Source: Streptomyces sp. CB01249 (GTDB lineage: Bacteria; Actinomycetota; Actinomycetes; Streptomycetales; Streptomycetaceae). From it: a DNA stretch of 64,000 nucleotides. Under the pieces are notes generated by a model. That model ran no database searches and was not told where the DNA came from. It worked only from the letters and a program-made list of their open reading frames with translations. Shown in pieces: positions 33,390-41,857 of this stretch. The position numbers were made by a program, and so were the translations under genes. Each line of letters begins with the position of its first letter. Positions within the stretch are counted from its first letter, which is position 1. Location: the NCBI RefSeq assembly GCF_001905735.1, contig NZ_LISW01000001.1, positions 241,947 through 305,946 on the forward strand, written 5' to 3'.

Positions 33390-34394
33390 ATGGCCATAGA
33401 CCTCGCAGGCCGCCACTTCCTCAAGGAGCTGGACTTCACGGCCGCGGAGTTCCGCGGCCTGATCGAGCTGGCCGCCGAGCTCAAGGCCGCCAAGAAGTCG
33501 GGCACGGAGGCGCGGCGGCTGCGCGGCCGGAACATCGCGCTGATCTTCGAGAAGACGTCGACCCGCACCCGGTGCGCGTTCGAGGTCGCCGCCGCCGACC
33601 AGGGTGCCTCGACCACGTATCTCGACCCCTCCGGCTCCCAGATGGGGCACAAGGAGTCGGTCAGGGACACCGCGCGCGTCCTCGGCCGGATGTTCGACGG
33701 GATCGAGTACCGGGGCGACAGTCAGGCGGCCGTCGAGGAGCTGGCCGCGTACGCCGGGGTGCCGGTCTTCAACGGGCTGACCGACGACTGGCACCCGACC
33801 CAGATGCTCGCCGACGTGCTGACGATGACCGAGCACAGCGCCAAGCCGCTGGAGGAGATCGCGTTCGCCTACCTCGGCGACGCCCGCTTCAACATGGGCA
33901 ACTCCTACCTGGTCACCGGCGCCCTGCTCGGCATGGACGTGCGCATCGTCGCGCCCAAGGCGTACTGGCCCGCCGAGACGGTCGTCGCCGAGGCCCGCGC
34001 GCTCGCCGAGAAGTCCGGCGCGCGGGTCACGCTCACCGAGGACGTGGCCGAGGGGGTGCGCGGCGCGGACTTCGTCGCCACCGACGTCTGGGTCTCGATG
34101 GGGGAGCCCAAGGAGGTCTGGGACGCCCGTATCGCCGCCCTCCTGCCGTACGCCGTCACGATGGACGTCCTGCGGGCGACCGGGAACGCCGGGGTGAAGT
34201 TCATGCACTGCCTGCCCGCGTACCACGACCTCGGCACCGGGGTGGCGCGCGAGATCCACGAGCGGCACGGGCTGAGCGAGCTGGAGGTCAGCGACGAGGT
34301 GTTCGAGTCGGAGCACTCCGTCGTCTTCGACGAGGCGGAGAACCGCATGCACACGATCAAGGCCGTCCTCGTGGCGACGATGGCCGGTCGGTAG
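33390..34394 (+). CDS. arcB: ornithine carbamoyltransferase (catabolic type likely)
   Basis: A 334-residue ornithine carbamoyltransferase. Carbamoyl-phosphate binding is shown by STRTRCAFE (about residue 57) and HPTQMLAD (about 135); ornithine binding by HCLPA (about 273) and the DVWVSMG loop. Next to arginine deiminase its likely direction is catabolic, citrulline to ornithine and carbamoyl phosphate. The carbamate kinase that would complete an ATP-forming pathway is not in the window. It could still be a biosynthetic argF. A GGAG Shine-Dalgarno precedes the ATG. Confidence 0.92.
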   Translation: MAIDLAGRHFLKELDFTAAEFRGLIELAAELKAAKKSGTEARRLRGRNIALIFEKTSTRTRCAFEVAAADQGASTTYLDPSGSQMGHKESVRDTARVLGRMFDGIEYRGDSQAAVEELAAYAGVPVFNGLTDDWHPTQMLADVLTMTEHSAKPLEEIAFAYLGDARFNMGNSYLVTGALLGMDVRIVAPKAYWPAETVVAEARALAEKSGARVTLTEDVAEGVRGADFVATDVWVSMGEPKEVWDARIAALLPYAVTMDVLRATGNAGVKFMHCLPAYHDLGTGVAREIHERHGLSELEVSDEVFESEHSVVFDEAENRMHTIKAVLVATMAGR

Positions 34395-34410
34395 CCCGGC
34401 GGCCCGCATG

Positions 34411-34454
34411 TTCATACATCCAATTGGGTGAATATGCGGACAGGTGTCTATGAT
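34411..34454 (+). promoter_or_regulatory. promoter upstream of the permease leader hairpin
   Basis: A near-consensus TATGAT (34449-34454) follows a TTGGGT (34424-34429) at a 19-bp spacing. The perfect palindrome CCAATTGG (34420-34427) overlaps the -35 inside a wider TTCA..TGAA symmetry (34411-34432), a possible operator. Transcription would start near 34461. Confidence 0.5.
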
Positions 34455-34467
34455 GGTGCCGATTGGT

Positions 34468-34500
34468 GGGGTTCGAGCTCGCACGCTCGAACCCCCTTTT
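34468..34500 (+). terminator. intrinsic terminator / possible attenuator before the permease
   Basis: A perfect 10-bp stem GGGGTTCGAG / CTCGAACCCC (34468-34477, 34486-34495) with a C-TTTT tail. It would end arcB transcripts. It also lies only a few bases after the predicted start of the permease transcript. Confidence 0.85.
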
Positions 34501-34570
34501 CGTGCGCGCGACGGCCCCCACCGCCGGTCCGCGCCTCCCCCCACGCGTACCACCGAAATGAGACACCGCC

Positions 34571-35989
34571 GTGAGCCCCCTGCGCCTCCCCGGCCCCCCG
34601 CACCGCGTCAAGGATCCGCACCGGCTGATCGCCGAATCGGGCGCCGACCTGGAGGGCCACGGCCTCAAGCGCACCATGGGCCTGTTCCAGCTGGTGTGCT
34701 TCGGGGTCGGCGCGGTCGTCGGCACCGGCATCTTCGTGGGCCTGTCCGACAGCGTGGCCGAGGCCGGGCCCGCCGTCGTGGTCTCCTTCGTCCTCGCGGC
34801 CGTCACCTGCGTCTTCACGGCGTTCTCGTTCGCCGAGCTGGGCAGCGCGATCCCCGTCTCCGGCAGCTCGTACTCCTTCGCCTACGCCACGCTCGGCGAA
34901 CGCCTCGCCTTCCTCGTCGGCTGGTGCCTGCTCCTGGAGTACGGCGTGTCGGTCTCCGCCGTCGCGGTCGGGTGGAGCCAGTACGTCAACGAACTCCTCG
35001 ACAGCCTCTTCGGGCACCAGCTGCCCGCCGCGCTCTCCGCCGGACCGGCCGACGGCGGCGTGATCAACCTGCCCGCCGTGATCGTGGTCATGATGGCCGC
35101 GACGCTGCTGGTGCGCGGGGTACGCGAGAGCGCGACCGCCACCGCCGCGATGGCCGTCCTCAAGCTGGTCGTGCTGGCCCTGTTCTGCGTCATCGCGTTC
35201 ACCGCGTTCGAACGCGGCAACCTCGCCCCGTTCGCCGCCCACGGCGCGGGCGGGGTCACGGCGGGCGCCTCGCTGGCGTTCTTCTCGTACATCGGCTTCG
35301 ACGCGATCACCACGGCGGGCGAGGAGGTCAGGAACCCCCGGCGCAACATCCCGCTCGCGATCATGATCTGCATCGGCCTGGTCACGCTGCTCTACTGCGC
35401 GGTCGCCCTCGCCGCGATCGGCGCGCTCGGCCCGGACGCCGTCTCCGACAAGCCCGCCGCGCTCTCGCTGATCGTGGACCAGGTCACCGGCTCGTCCGTG
35501 GGCGGCGGCGTCATCGCCTTCGGCGCGGTCGTCGCCATCGCCTCGGTGGTCCTCGCGGTGATGTACGGGCAGACCCGCATCCTGATGTCGATGTCCCGCG
35601 ACGGCCTGGTCCCGAGGGTCTTCGAGCGGGTCTCGCCGCGCACCGCGACCCCGGTCGCCAACACCTGGATCGTCGCCGTCGTCTTCGCGGTCCCGGCGGC
35701 CTTCTCCTCGCTCGGCATGGTGGTGAACCTGACCACCATCGGCACGCTCGCCACCATGGTCGCCGTCAACGCCGCCGTCCTCGTGCTGCGCCGCCGCAAC
35801 CCCGAGGTACGCGGCTCCTTCCGGGTCCCGTTCTACCCGCTGAGCCCGCTCATCGGCATCGGCTTCTGCGTCTACCTGATGTACGGCACCGGCTGGACGA
35901 CCTGGGTCCAGTTCGCGGTGTTCCTCGCGGTCGGCGCCCTCGTGTACGCGGTCTACGGGCACCGCCGCTCGCGGCTGGCGAACGCCTAG
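34571..35989 (+). CDS. APC-family amino-acid permease (CAT type)
   Basis: A 472-residue amino-acid/polyamine/organocation permease with about 12 helices. The N-terminal GLFQLVCFGVGAVVGTGIFVGLSDS is the substrate-binding GSGIF-like signature. AFFSYIGFDAITTAGEEVRNPRRNIP is the CAT-subfamily motif, and YGQTRILMSMSRDGLVP is also typical. CAT permeases often carry cationic amino acids, so arginine uptake for the adjacent deiminase pathway is a fair inference, not a proof. It starts with GTG at 34571, with a leader hairpin upstream. Confidence 0.9.
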   Translation: MSPLRLPGPPHRVKDPHRLIAESGADLEGHGLKRTMGLFQLVCFGVGAVVGTGIFVGLSDSVAEAGPAVVVSFVLAAVTCVFTAFSFAELGSAIPVSGSSYSFAYATLGERLAFLVGWCLLLEYGVSVSAVAVGWSQYVNELLDSLFGHQLPAALSAGPADGGVINLPAVIVVMMAATLLVRGVRESATATAAMAVLKLVVLALFCVIAFTAFERGNLAPFAAHGAGGVTAGASLAFFSYIGFDAITTAGEEVRNPRRNIPLAIMICIGLVTLLYCAVALAAIGALGPDAVSDKPAALSLIVDQVTGSSVGGGVIAFGAVVAIASVVLAVMYGQTRILMSMSRDGLVPRVFERVSPRTATPVANTWIVAVVFAVPAAFSSLGMVVNLTTIGTLATMVAVNAAVLVLRRRNPEVRGSFRVPFYPLSPLIGIGFCVYLMYGTGWTTWVQFAVFLAVGALVYAVYGHRRSRLANA

Positions 35990-36405
35990 AGCGGCGGCAG
36001 CCGGAACCAGACCGCTTTGCCGCGCTCGGTCGGGCGGTGACCGCAGGACGAGCTGAGCGTGCGGATCAGCAGCAGCCCCCGGCCGTGCTCCTGCCACGGG
36101 TCCGGTACGTCGTCGGGCTCCGGGCGGGACAGGTCGCCGGGCGGGGCCGGGTCGCCGTCGTGCACCTCCACCTGGCAGCCCGCCGGAAGCAGCTCGACCA
36201 CCAGCTCTATGGGGTCGTCGCCCGGGGTGTGCTCCACCGCGTTCGCGACCAGCTCGGCGGTGAGCAGTTCGGCGGTGTCGCTGTCGGCGGGCGCGTCGAT
36301 GTCCGTCAGCACCGACCGGATCAGCGCGCGGGCGATCGGCACGGCGGCCGTGGAGTGCGGCAGGGTGATGCGCCAGGAGGGGGGTGGCGGTCCGTCGGGG
36401 GGCAC
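35986..36405 (-). CDS. RsbW-like ATP-binding protein (HATPase_c_2)
   Basis: A 139-residue serine-kinase/anti-sigma-type ATPase domain, of the class abundant in Streptomyces. It shows the N box ELLTAELVANAVEHTP (about residues 44-59), the VEVHDGDPAPP strand and GRGLLLIRTLSSSCGHRPTERGKAVWF. It may phosphorylate an anti-sigma-factor antagonist elsewhere; no sigma factor or antagonist is adjacent. It starts with GTG at 36405 and its stop overlaps the permease stop tail to tail by 3-4 nt. Confidence 0.88.
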   Translation of the reverse strand: MPPDGPPPPSWRITLPHSTAAVPIARALIRSVLTDIDAPADSDTAELLTAELVANAVEHTPGDDPIELVVELLPAGCQVEVHDGDPAPPGDLSRPEPDDVPDPWQEHGRGLLLIRTLSSSCGHRPTERGKAVWFRLPPL

Positions 36406-36573
36406 GAGGTTTCCGTTCGGGTGAGCGCGGGGGTCCTGGGCTCAGACGTTTCCGCGCTCAAGACGTGTCGGGTTCAACCTTACGAAGTGGCGCGACGCGG
36501 ACAAGGGCCTGCGGTCCGGGAGCTTGGGGACATTCGTCACGGGACCACCGCACGCACCGATGTATCGCGTACT

Positions 36574-36602
36574 CGTGACGGCAGTCACGTAACGGTGATA
36601 AA
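36574..36602 (+). promoter_or_regulatory. promoter-operator of the hydratase/monooxygenase operon
   Basis: CGTGACGGCAGTCACG (36574-36589), 6+4+6, overlaps the -35 region (CGTGAC) and GATAAA (36597-36602) is the -10, with a 17-bp spacer. The core TGACGGCAGTCA lies exactly 21 bp before GATAAA, as in the ligase/dehydrogenase promoter at 43553. It is a candidate PaaX site. The enclosing 36406-36644 region shows no other gene. Confidence 0.65.
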
Positions 36603-36644
36603 TTCGGGGTCAGCAGCAGCGACGGCCGAAGGGGATACCCCGTC

Positions 36645-37472
36645 ATGAGCCCGTTCACCGGCTCCGCACCGCGTACGCAGCACTGGCGCCATCTGCGGGT
36701 CACCGTCGAGGAGGGCGTCGCCACCGTCACCCTCGCCCGGCCCGACAAGCTCAACGCCCTGACCTTCGGCGCCTACGCCGACCTCCGCGACCTGCTGGCC
36801 GAGCTGGCCCGGGAGCGCTCCGTGCGGGCCCTGGTGCTGGCCGGCGAGGGGCGCGGCTTCTGCTCCGGCGGCGACGTGGACGAGATCATCGGCGCCACCC
36901 TCGCGATGGACACGGCCCGGCTCCTCGACTTCAACCGGATGACCGGCCAGGTCGTCCGCGCCGTCCGCGAGTGCCCCTTCCCCGTCGTCGCCTCGGTGCA
37001 CGGGGTGGCCGCCGGGGCCGGCGCCGTCCTCGCCCTCGCCGCCGACTTCCGCGTCGCCGACCCCACCGCCCGGTTCGCCTTCCTCTTCACCCGGGTCGGG
37101 CTCTCCGGCGGCGACATGGGCGCGGCCTATCTGCTGCCCCGCGTCGTCGGCCTCGGTCACGCCACCCGCCTCCTGATGCTCGGCGAACCGGTCCGCGCCC
37201 CCGAGGCGGAGCGGATCGGACTGATCAGCGAGCTCACCGACGAGGGCGACGCCGACAAGGCCGCCGCCGCGCTCGCCCGCCGCCTCGCGGACGGGCCCGC
37301 GCTCGCCCTCGCCCAGACCAAGGCGCTGCTCACCGCCGAGCTGGACATGCCGCTGGCCGCCGCCGTCGAGATGGACGCCGCGACCCAGGCCCTCCTGATG
37401 CACGGCGAGGACTACGCCGAGTTCCACGCCGCGTTCACCGGGAAGCGGCCGCCCGCCTGGCGGGGCAAATGA
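36645..37472 (+). CDS. enoyl-CoA hydratase/isomerase
   Basis: A 275-residue crotonase-fold enzyme. CoA and oxyanion-hole elements are FCSGGDVDEI (about residue 76) and HGVAAGAGAVLALAADFRVA (about 114), then FLFTRVGLSGGDMGAAYLLPRVVG. It probably hydrates an unsaturated CoA thioester in the ring-degradation or following beta-oxidation steps. A small palindrome GGGGATACCCC (36631-36641) covers the ribosome-binding site. The gene overlaps the monooxygenase gene by ATGA and has the PaaX-candidate promoter upstream. Confidence 0.9.
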   Translation: MSPFTGSAPRTQHWRHLRVTVEEGVATVTLARPDKLNALTFGAYADLRDLLAELARERSVRALVLAGEGRGFCSGGDVDEIIGATLAMDTARLLDFNRMTGQVVRAVRECPFPVVASVHGVAAGAGAVLALAADFRVADPTARFAFLFTRVGLSGGDMGAAYLLPRVVGLGHATRLLMLGEPVRAPEAERIGLISELTDEGDADKAAAALARRLADGPALALAQTKALLTAELDMPLAAAVEMDAATQALLMHGEDYAEFHAAFTGKRPPAWRGK

Positions 37473-39748
37473 CCGGCCCGCAGCGGATCGCGGTCATCGG
37501 CGGCGGCCCCGGCGGGCTCTACGCGGCGGCGCTGCTCAAGCGCCTCGGCCCGGCCCGCGACATCACCCTCTGGGAGCGCAACGCCCCCGACGACACCTTC
37601 GGCTTCGGCGTCGTCCTCTCCGACGAGACCCTGGGCGGCATCGAACACGCCGACCCGGTCGTGCACCGCGCCCTCCAGCGCGAGTTCGTCCGCTGGGACG
37701 ACATCGACATCGTGCACCGGGGCCACACCCAGACCTCCGGCGGCCACGGCTTCGCCGCCCTCGGCCGCCGCCGGCTCCTGGAGATCCTGCACGAACGCTG
37801 CGCCGGACTCGGCGTCGACCTCCGCTTCCGTACGCAGGCCCCGCCCGCCGCCGAACTCGCCGCCACGCACGACCTGGTCATTGCTGCCGACGGCGTGCAC
37901 AGCGCCACCCGCGACGCCCACGAGGACAGCTTCCGGCCCCGGATCACCGGACACCGCTGCCGCTACATCTGGCTCGCCGCCGACTTTGCCCTGGACGCCT
38001 TCCGCTTCGAGATCGCGGAGACCGCCTACGGCGTGATGCAGCTGCACGCCTACCCCTTCTCGCAGCACGCGTCCACGGTCATCGTGGAGATGCGCGAGGA
38101 GGTCTGGCGGGCGGCCGGCTTCGACGTACCCGACCCGGCCGAGTCGGTCGGCCAGTGCGCCAAGATCTTCGCGAACGCGCTCGGCCACCGTCCGCTGCGC
38201 TCCAACAACTCCGCCTGGCTCACCTTCCGTACCGTCGTCAACGACCACTGGTCGCACGGGAACACCGTCCTCATCGGGGACGCCGCGCACACCGCGCACT
38301 TCTCCATCGGCTCCGGCACCAAGCTCGCCGTGGAGGACGCCCTCGCGCTCGCCGCCTGCGTCGAGGAGCAGCCCTCGCTGCCCGCCGCGCTCGCCGCGTA
38401 CGAGAGCGAGCGGCGGCCCGTCGTGGAGTCGACGCAGCGCGCGGCGGCGGCCAGCCTGCGCTGGTTCGAGGAGCTGGGCACGTACGTGGACCAGCCGCCC
38501 CGGCAGTTCGCGTTCAACCTCCTGACCCGCAGCCGCCGCGTCACCCACGACAACCTCCGGCTGCGCGATCCGGCGTTCACGGCCGGGGTGGAGGAGGAGT
38601 TCGGCTGCCCGCCGGGCACCCCGCCGATGTTCACCCCGCTGCGGCTGCGCGGCCTGGAACTGCGCAACCGCGTCGTCGTCTCACCGATGGACATGTACTC
38701 GGCCACCGACGGCGTCCCCGGCGACTTCCACCTCGTCCACCTCGGCGCCAGGGCGCTCGGCGGCGCCGGGCTCGTCATGACGGAGATGGTCTGCGTCAGC
38801 CCCGAGGGCCGCATCACTCCCGGCTGCACCGGCCTCTACACCGACGAACAGGCCGCCGCCTGGACCCGGGTCACCGACTTCGTGCACACCGCGTCCCCCG
38901 GCACCGCGATCGGCGTCCAGCTCGGCCACTCGGGCCGCAAGGGCTCCACCAGGCTCATGTGGGAGGGCATCGACCAGCCCCTCGACCACGGCAACTGGCC
39001 GGTGACCGCCGCCTCGCCGCTGCCGTACGCGCCCGCGGTCAGCCAGGTCCCGCACGCCCTGGACCGGGCCGGTCTGGACGAGGTCCGGGAGCAGTTCGCC
39101 GCCGCCGCCCGGCGCGCCAACGCCTGCGGGTTCGACCTCCTCGAACTGCACTGCGCCCACGGCTATCTGCTCTCCGGCTTCCTCTCGCCGCTCACCAACC
39201 GGCGCACCGACGCCTACGGCGGACCGCTCGCCCACCGCCTCCGCTTCCCGCTGGAGGTCTTCGACGCGGTCCGGGAGCTGTGGCCCGACGACCGGCCGAT
39301 GACCGTCCGGATCTCCGCCACCGACTGGGCGGAGGGCGGCACCACCGCCGAGGACGCCGTGGAGATCGCGCGCGCGTTCGTCGCGCACGGGGCCGACGCC
39401 ATCGACGTCTCCACCGGCCAGGTGGTGCCCGGCGAGCGGCCCGAGTACGGGCGGTCGTACCAGACCCCGTACGCGGACCGCATCCGGAACACCCTGTGCG
39501 TGCCGGTGATCGCGGTCGGCGCGATCTCCTCCTGGGACGACGTCAACTCACTGCTCCTCGCGGGCCGCGCCGACCTCTGCGCCCTGGCCCGCCCCCACCT
39601 CTACGACCCGCACTGGACGCTCCACGCGGCCGCCGAGCAGGGCTACACCGGCCCGGGCGCCCCCTGGCCCCTCCCGTACCGCGCGGGCAGCCGCACCCCG
39701 CCGACCGGCCGCACCGACGCCCCGAAGCCGCGCCTCAGCCTGGGCTGA
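37469..39748 (+). CDS. 2-aminobenzoyl/salicylyl-CoA monooxygenase-reductase fusion
   Basis: A 759-residue bifunctional enzyme. Residues 1-380 are an FAD monooxygenase (GGGPGGLYAA near 11-20, AADGVHSATR, GDAAHTAHFSIGSGTKLAVEDA). Residues 385-740 are an old-yellow-enzyme NADH:flavin oxidoreductase (FTPLRLRGLELRNRVVVSPMDMYS, LLELHCAHGYLLSGFLSPLTNRRTDAYGG). This order is that of 2-aminobenzoyl-CoA monooxygenase/reductase, which hydroxylates and then reduces the ring of anthranilyl-CoA. Database entries also call such fusions salicylyl-CoA 5-hydroxylase. Neighbouring ligase, dehydrogenase and hydratase support a CoA-bound aerobic ring-degradation route. Confidence 0.9.
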   Translation: MTGPQRIAVIGGGPGGLYAAALLKRLGPARDITLWERNAPDDTFGFGVVLSDETLGGIEHADPVVHRALQREFVRWDDIDIVHRGHTQTSGGHGFAALGRRRLLEILHERCAGLGVDLRFRTQAPPAAELAATHDLVIAADGVHSATRDAHEDSFRPRITGHRCRYIWLAADFALDAFRFEIAETAYGVMQLHAYPFSQHASTVIVEMREEVWRAAGFDVPDPAESVGQCAKIFANALGHRPLRSNNSAWLTFRTVVNDHWSHGNTVLIGDAAHTAHFSIGSGTKLAVEDALALAACVEEQPSLPAALAAYESERRPVVESTQRAAAASLRWFEELGTYVDQPPRQFAFNLLTRSRRVTHDNLRLRDPAFTAGVEEEFGCPPGTPPMFTPLRLRGLELRNRVVVSPMDMYSATDGVPGDFHLVHLGARALGGAGLVMTEMVCVSPEGRITPGCTGLYTDEQAAAWTRVTDFVHTASPGTAIGVQLGHSGRKGSTRLMWEGIDQPLDHGNWPVTAASPLPYAPAVSQVPHALDRAGLDEVREQFAAAARRANACGFDLLELHCAHGYLLSGFLSPLTNRRTDAYGGPLAHRLRFPLEVFDAVRELWPDDRPMTVRISATDWAEGGTTAEDAVEIARAFVAHGADAIDVSTGQVVPGERPEYGRSYQTPYADRIRNTLCVPVIAVGAISSWDDVNSLLLAGRADLCALARPHLYDPHWTLHAAAEQGYTGPGAPWPLPYRAGSRTPPTGRTDAPKPRLSLG

Positions 39749-40178
39749 TCTCCGGGGCGACCGGCAGGCACTCGTGGCACAGGCACGGGTCCGGATGCGG
39801 GGCCGCGTGGTGGGTGTTCCGGCCCAGCCGCGCGATCCGCTCCAGGAACTCCGCCCACTCTACCGCCTCCTCCCTCGACCACACGAGCCGGTCCTCGCAG
39901 CGCCGGAGCACGGCGGGGGAGTACACCAACTGCGCCCGAAAGGTGTGCAGATGGCGGGTACCGGTGTCGATGGTGATCCAGTGACCGGTGTGACGGCCGT
40001 GGCCGATCGCCGTCAGCTGCTCGCTGCCCATGCCGGGGTAGGTGTCGACCACATGGACCTTCGCGCCCGCCCGGAACGCCTTGGTGCCGGAGCGGAACTC
40101 CTGGCCCAGCTCCCCGTACCGCCGCCACCGCACGACGTTCGCCGCGACCAGCCAGCGCGGCTCGGGCGCCTCAGCCAT
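39735..40178 (-). CDS. hypothetical protein with a C-terminal CxCxxC cluster
   Basis: A 147-residue protein I do not recognise. The N-terminal part is a beta-rich domain (FRAGAKVHVVDTYPGMGSEQL, TGHWITIDTGTRHLHTFRAQLVYSP), the middle a Trp/Glu helix (REEAVEWAEFLERIARLG), and the C-terminus holds CLCHEC, possibly metal-binding. The last gene of a minus-strand operon, it overlaps the acetyltransferase gene by 8 nt and the end of the convergent monooxygenase gene by 14 nt. Confidence 0.6.
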   Translation of the reverse strand: MAEAPEPRWLVAANVVRWRRYGELGQEFRSGTKAFRAGAKVHVVDTYPGMGSEQLTAIGHGRHTGHWITIDTGTRHLHTFRAQLVYSPAVLRRCEDRLVWSREEAVEWAEFLERIARLGRNTHHAAPHPDPCLCHECLPVAPEISPG

Positions 40179-40995
40179 GGTCCGGCTCCGCGCCGACCAC
40201 CAGCCGGTCCGCGACCGGCCGGAAGCCGATGCGCCGGTACACGCCGTTGCTCGTCGGGTTCGCCGGGTCCGCGAACAGCAGGACGTGCTCCGCGCCCCCG
40301 TCCAGCGCGGTCCGGGCGACCTGGGCGGTGACGGCGGCGGCGTAGCCCCGGCCCCGGTGCTCCGGCGGGGTGTAGACGGCGACGACGCGGACCGCTCCGG
40401 CGACGCGCGGCGAGACCACCGCCATCGAGACCAGGGCGCCGCCGTCCTCCCAGAGCGTCAGCCCGTCCCCGCTCAGCCGCCGGTCCGCCGCCTGTGCCCC
40501 CGTGTCCGGGCGCCCCAGATCCGCCGCGAAGCCCCGGTGCCAGCGCGCCAGCAGCGCCCGGTCGCCGGGGCGCGCGGACCTCGCCCGGCCCGGGGGTGCC
40601 GGGCACGGCGGGACCAGCCCGTCCAGCCGGTACAGCCGGCGCTCCTCGTCCACCCGGTACCCCGGCCAGTGCGCGGCCACCGCGAGGGCCGTCGCCCGGT
40701 CGGCGTTGGCCGAGGTCAGCGGGCGGGCGGTCAGCAGCGCGGCGACCGCGTCGGGGCCGAGCCCGTCGAGGAGCGGCGGCCGGGGCGGGGTCTGCACCAG
40801 GGTGCCCGCCACCTCCCCGTCCGGTCCGCGCCACCAGCCCAGCACCGGGGCCGGTGCGCCGTCTCCGCCGGGGACGCGGCCGCGCAGGGCGGCGGTGACG
40901 GTGAGCGGCACGGTGCGCTCGGCCGGGCGGGCGGCGAGCCAGGCGCCGGCCGCGTCGAGGAAGACTCCGGGGTCATCGGTGAAGGTCCAGCTCAT
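40171..40995 (-). CDS. GNAT-family N-acetyltransferase
   Basis: A 274-residue acetyltransferase. The C-terminal half has the GNAT acetyl-CoA motif VRVVAVYTPPEHRGRGYAAAVTAQVARTAL (about residues 200-230) and the terminal NPTSNGVYRRIGFRPV signature. The N-terminal half is a divergent, possibly substrate-binding, domain. It lies 39 bp after paaX in the ligase operon, but no link to aromatic catabolism is evident. It could be a passenger gene for detoxification. Confidence 0.85.
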   Translation of the reverse strand: MSWTFTDDPGVFLDAAGAWLAARPAERTVPLTVTAALRGRVPGGDGAPAPVLGWWRGPDGEVAGTLVQTPPRPPLLDGLGPDAVAALLTARPLTSANADRATALAVAAHWPGYRVDEERRLYRLDGLVPPCPAPPGRARSARPGDRALLARWHRGFAADLGRPDTGAQAADRRLSGDGLTLWEDGGALVSMAVVSPRVAGAVRVVAVYTPPEHRGRGYAAAVTAQVARTALDGGAEHVLLFADPANPTSNGVYRRIGFRPVADRLVVGAEPDHG

Positions 40996-41034
40996 GGACC
41001 CGCATTCTGCCGCGCCCGTCCCGGCCAGGCAGCG

Positions 41035-41853
41035 CTATTTCCGGTGCGCGAACTCCGCCCCCGCGTCCCGCAACCGCTCGTGCAGCGCCCGGAACACCTC
41101 GGCCGACCTGGCCCCCGGCCACGCGTCGGGCAGCAGCTCCCCGGGCAGCCCCGGGTCGGCGTAGGGCACCCGGCGCCAGGAGTCCAGGGCGGTGAGGTAG
41201 TCCCGGTAGGCCGCCTCCGGGTCCACCGCCGCGTCCCCACGCGCCTCCCAGGCCCTGAGCACCGGTTCGTGGCGTTCCAGGAAGCCGTGGTGGAGCCGGG
41301 CCACCGCGTCCAGGTCCCACCAGCGGGCCACGGCGTCCCGGGTCGCGGAGAAGCCCAGGTGCTCGCCCCGGAACAGATCGACGTACGGGGCGAGTTCCAG
41401 CCGTTCCAGGGTGTGCCGGGTCTCGTCGTACAGCCCCGCCGGGGCGATCCAGACACCGGGGGCCGCGGTGCCGAAGCCGAGCCGGGACAGCCGCGAGCGC
41501 AGCAGGTGCCGCTTGTGGCGCTCCGCCTCGGGCACCGAGAACACCGCCAGCACCCAGCCGTCCGCCAGCGGCGGGTCCGGGTGGCGGTAGATGCGCCGGT
41601 CGCCGTCGTCCAGGAGCTGGCGGGCGTCCGCCGACAGCGCGTATCCGGCCGCCCCGTCCGCCGTGCGCTCGGCGACGAGCAGCCCGCGCCGCTTCAGCCG
41701 GGAGACGGACGAGCGTACGGCGGGCGCGTCCACGCCGACGGCGCCGAGCAGCCGGACCAGACCGGCGACCGGCATCGGCCCGTCGCCGGGGGTGCGGCCG
41801 TACGCCCCGTACAGGGTGACGATCAGTGAACGGGGGGTGTGCGGTTCGACCAT
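41035..41853 (-). CDS. paaX: PaaX-family transcriptional regulator
   Basis: A 272-residue PaaX-type regulator. The N-terminal winged helix is SLIVTLYGAYGRTPGDGPMPVAGLVRLLGAVGVDAPAVRSSVSRLKRRGLLV; the PaaX central part (GWVLAVFSVPEAERHKRHLLRSRLSRLGFGTAAPGVWIAP) and C-terminal domain follow. PaaX repressors respond to aryl-CoA thioesters such as phenylacetyl-CoA. The ATG at 41853 is preferred over 41889 because it begins 5 nt after the ligase stop. It sits in the ligase operon, so it probably represses both promoters with the TGACGGYAGTCA palindrome, with an aryl-CoA as inducer. Confidence 0.88.
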   Translation of the reverse strand: MVEPHTPRSLIVTLYGAYGRTPGDGPMPVAGLVRLLGAVGVDAPAVRSSVSRLKRRGLLVAERTADGAAGYALSADARQLLDDGDRRIYRHPDPPLADGWVLAVFSVPEAERHKRHLLRSRLSRLGFGTAAPGVWIAPAGLYDETRHTLERLELAPYVDLFRGEHLGFSATRDAVARWWDLDAVARLHHGFLERHEPVLRAWEARGDAAVDPEAAYRDYLTALDSWRRVPYADPGLPGELLPDAWPGARSAEVFRALHERLRDAGAEFAHRK

Positions 41854-41857
41854 GTGA

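Noticed and set aside
36645..39748. Reading the monooxygenase and reductase halves as two genes
   Set aside because: The frame is continuous from 37469 to 39748, with no stop or Shine-Dalgarno at the domain border. The known enzyme is a fusion.
39643..40128. Alternative minus-strand frame at the end of the monooxygenase-reductase gene
   Set aside because: It overlaps the 147-residue hypothetical gene in another frame, has a low-complexity product and runs far into the convergent gene.
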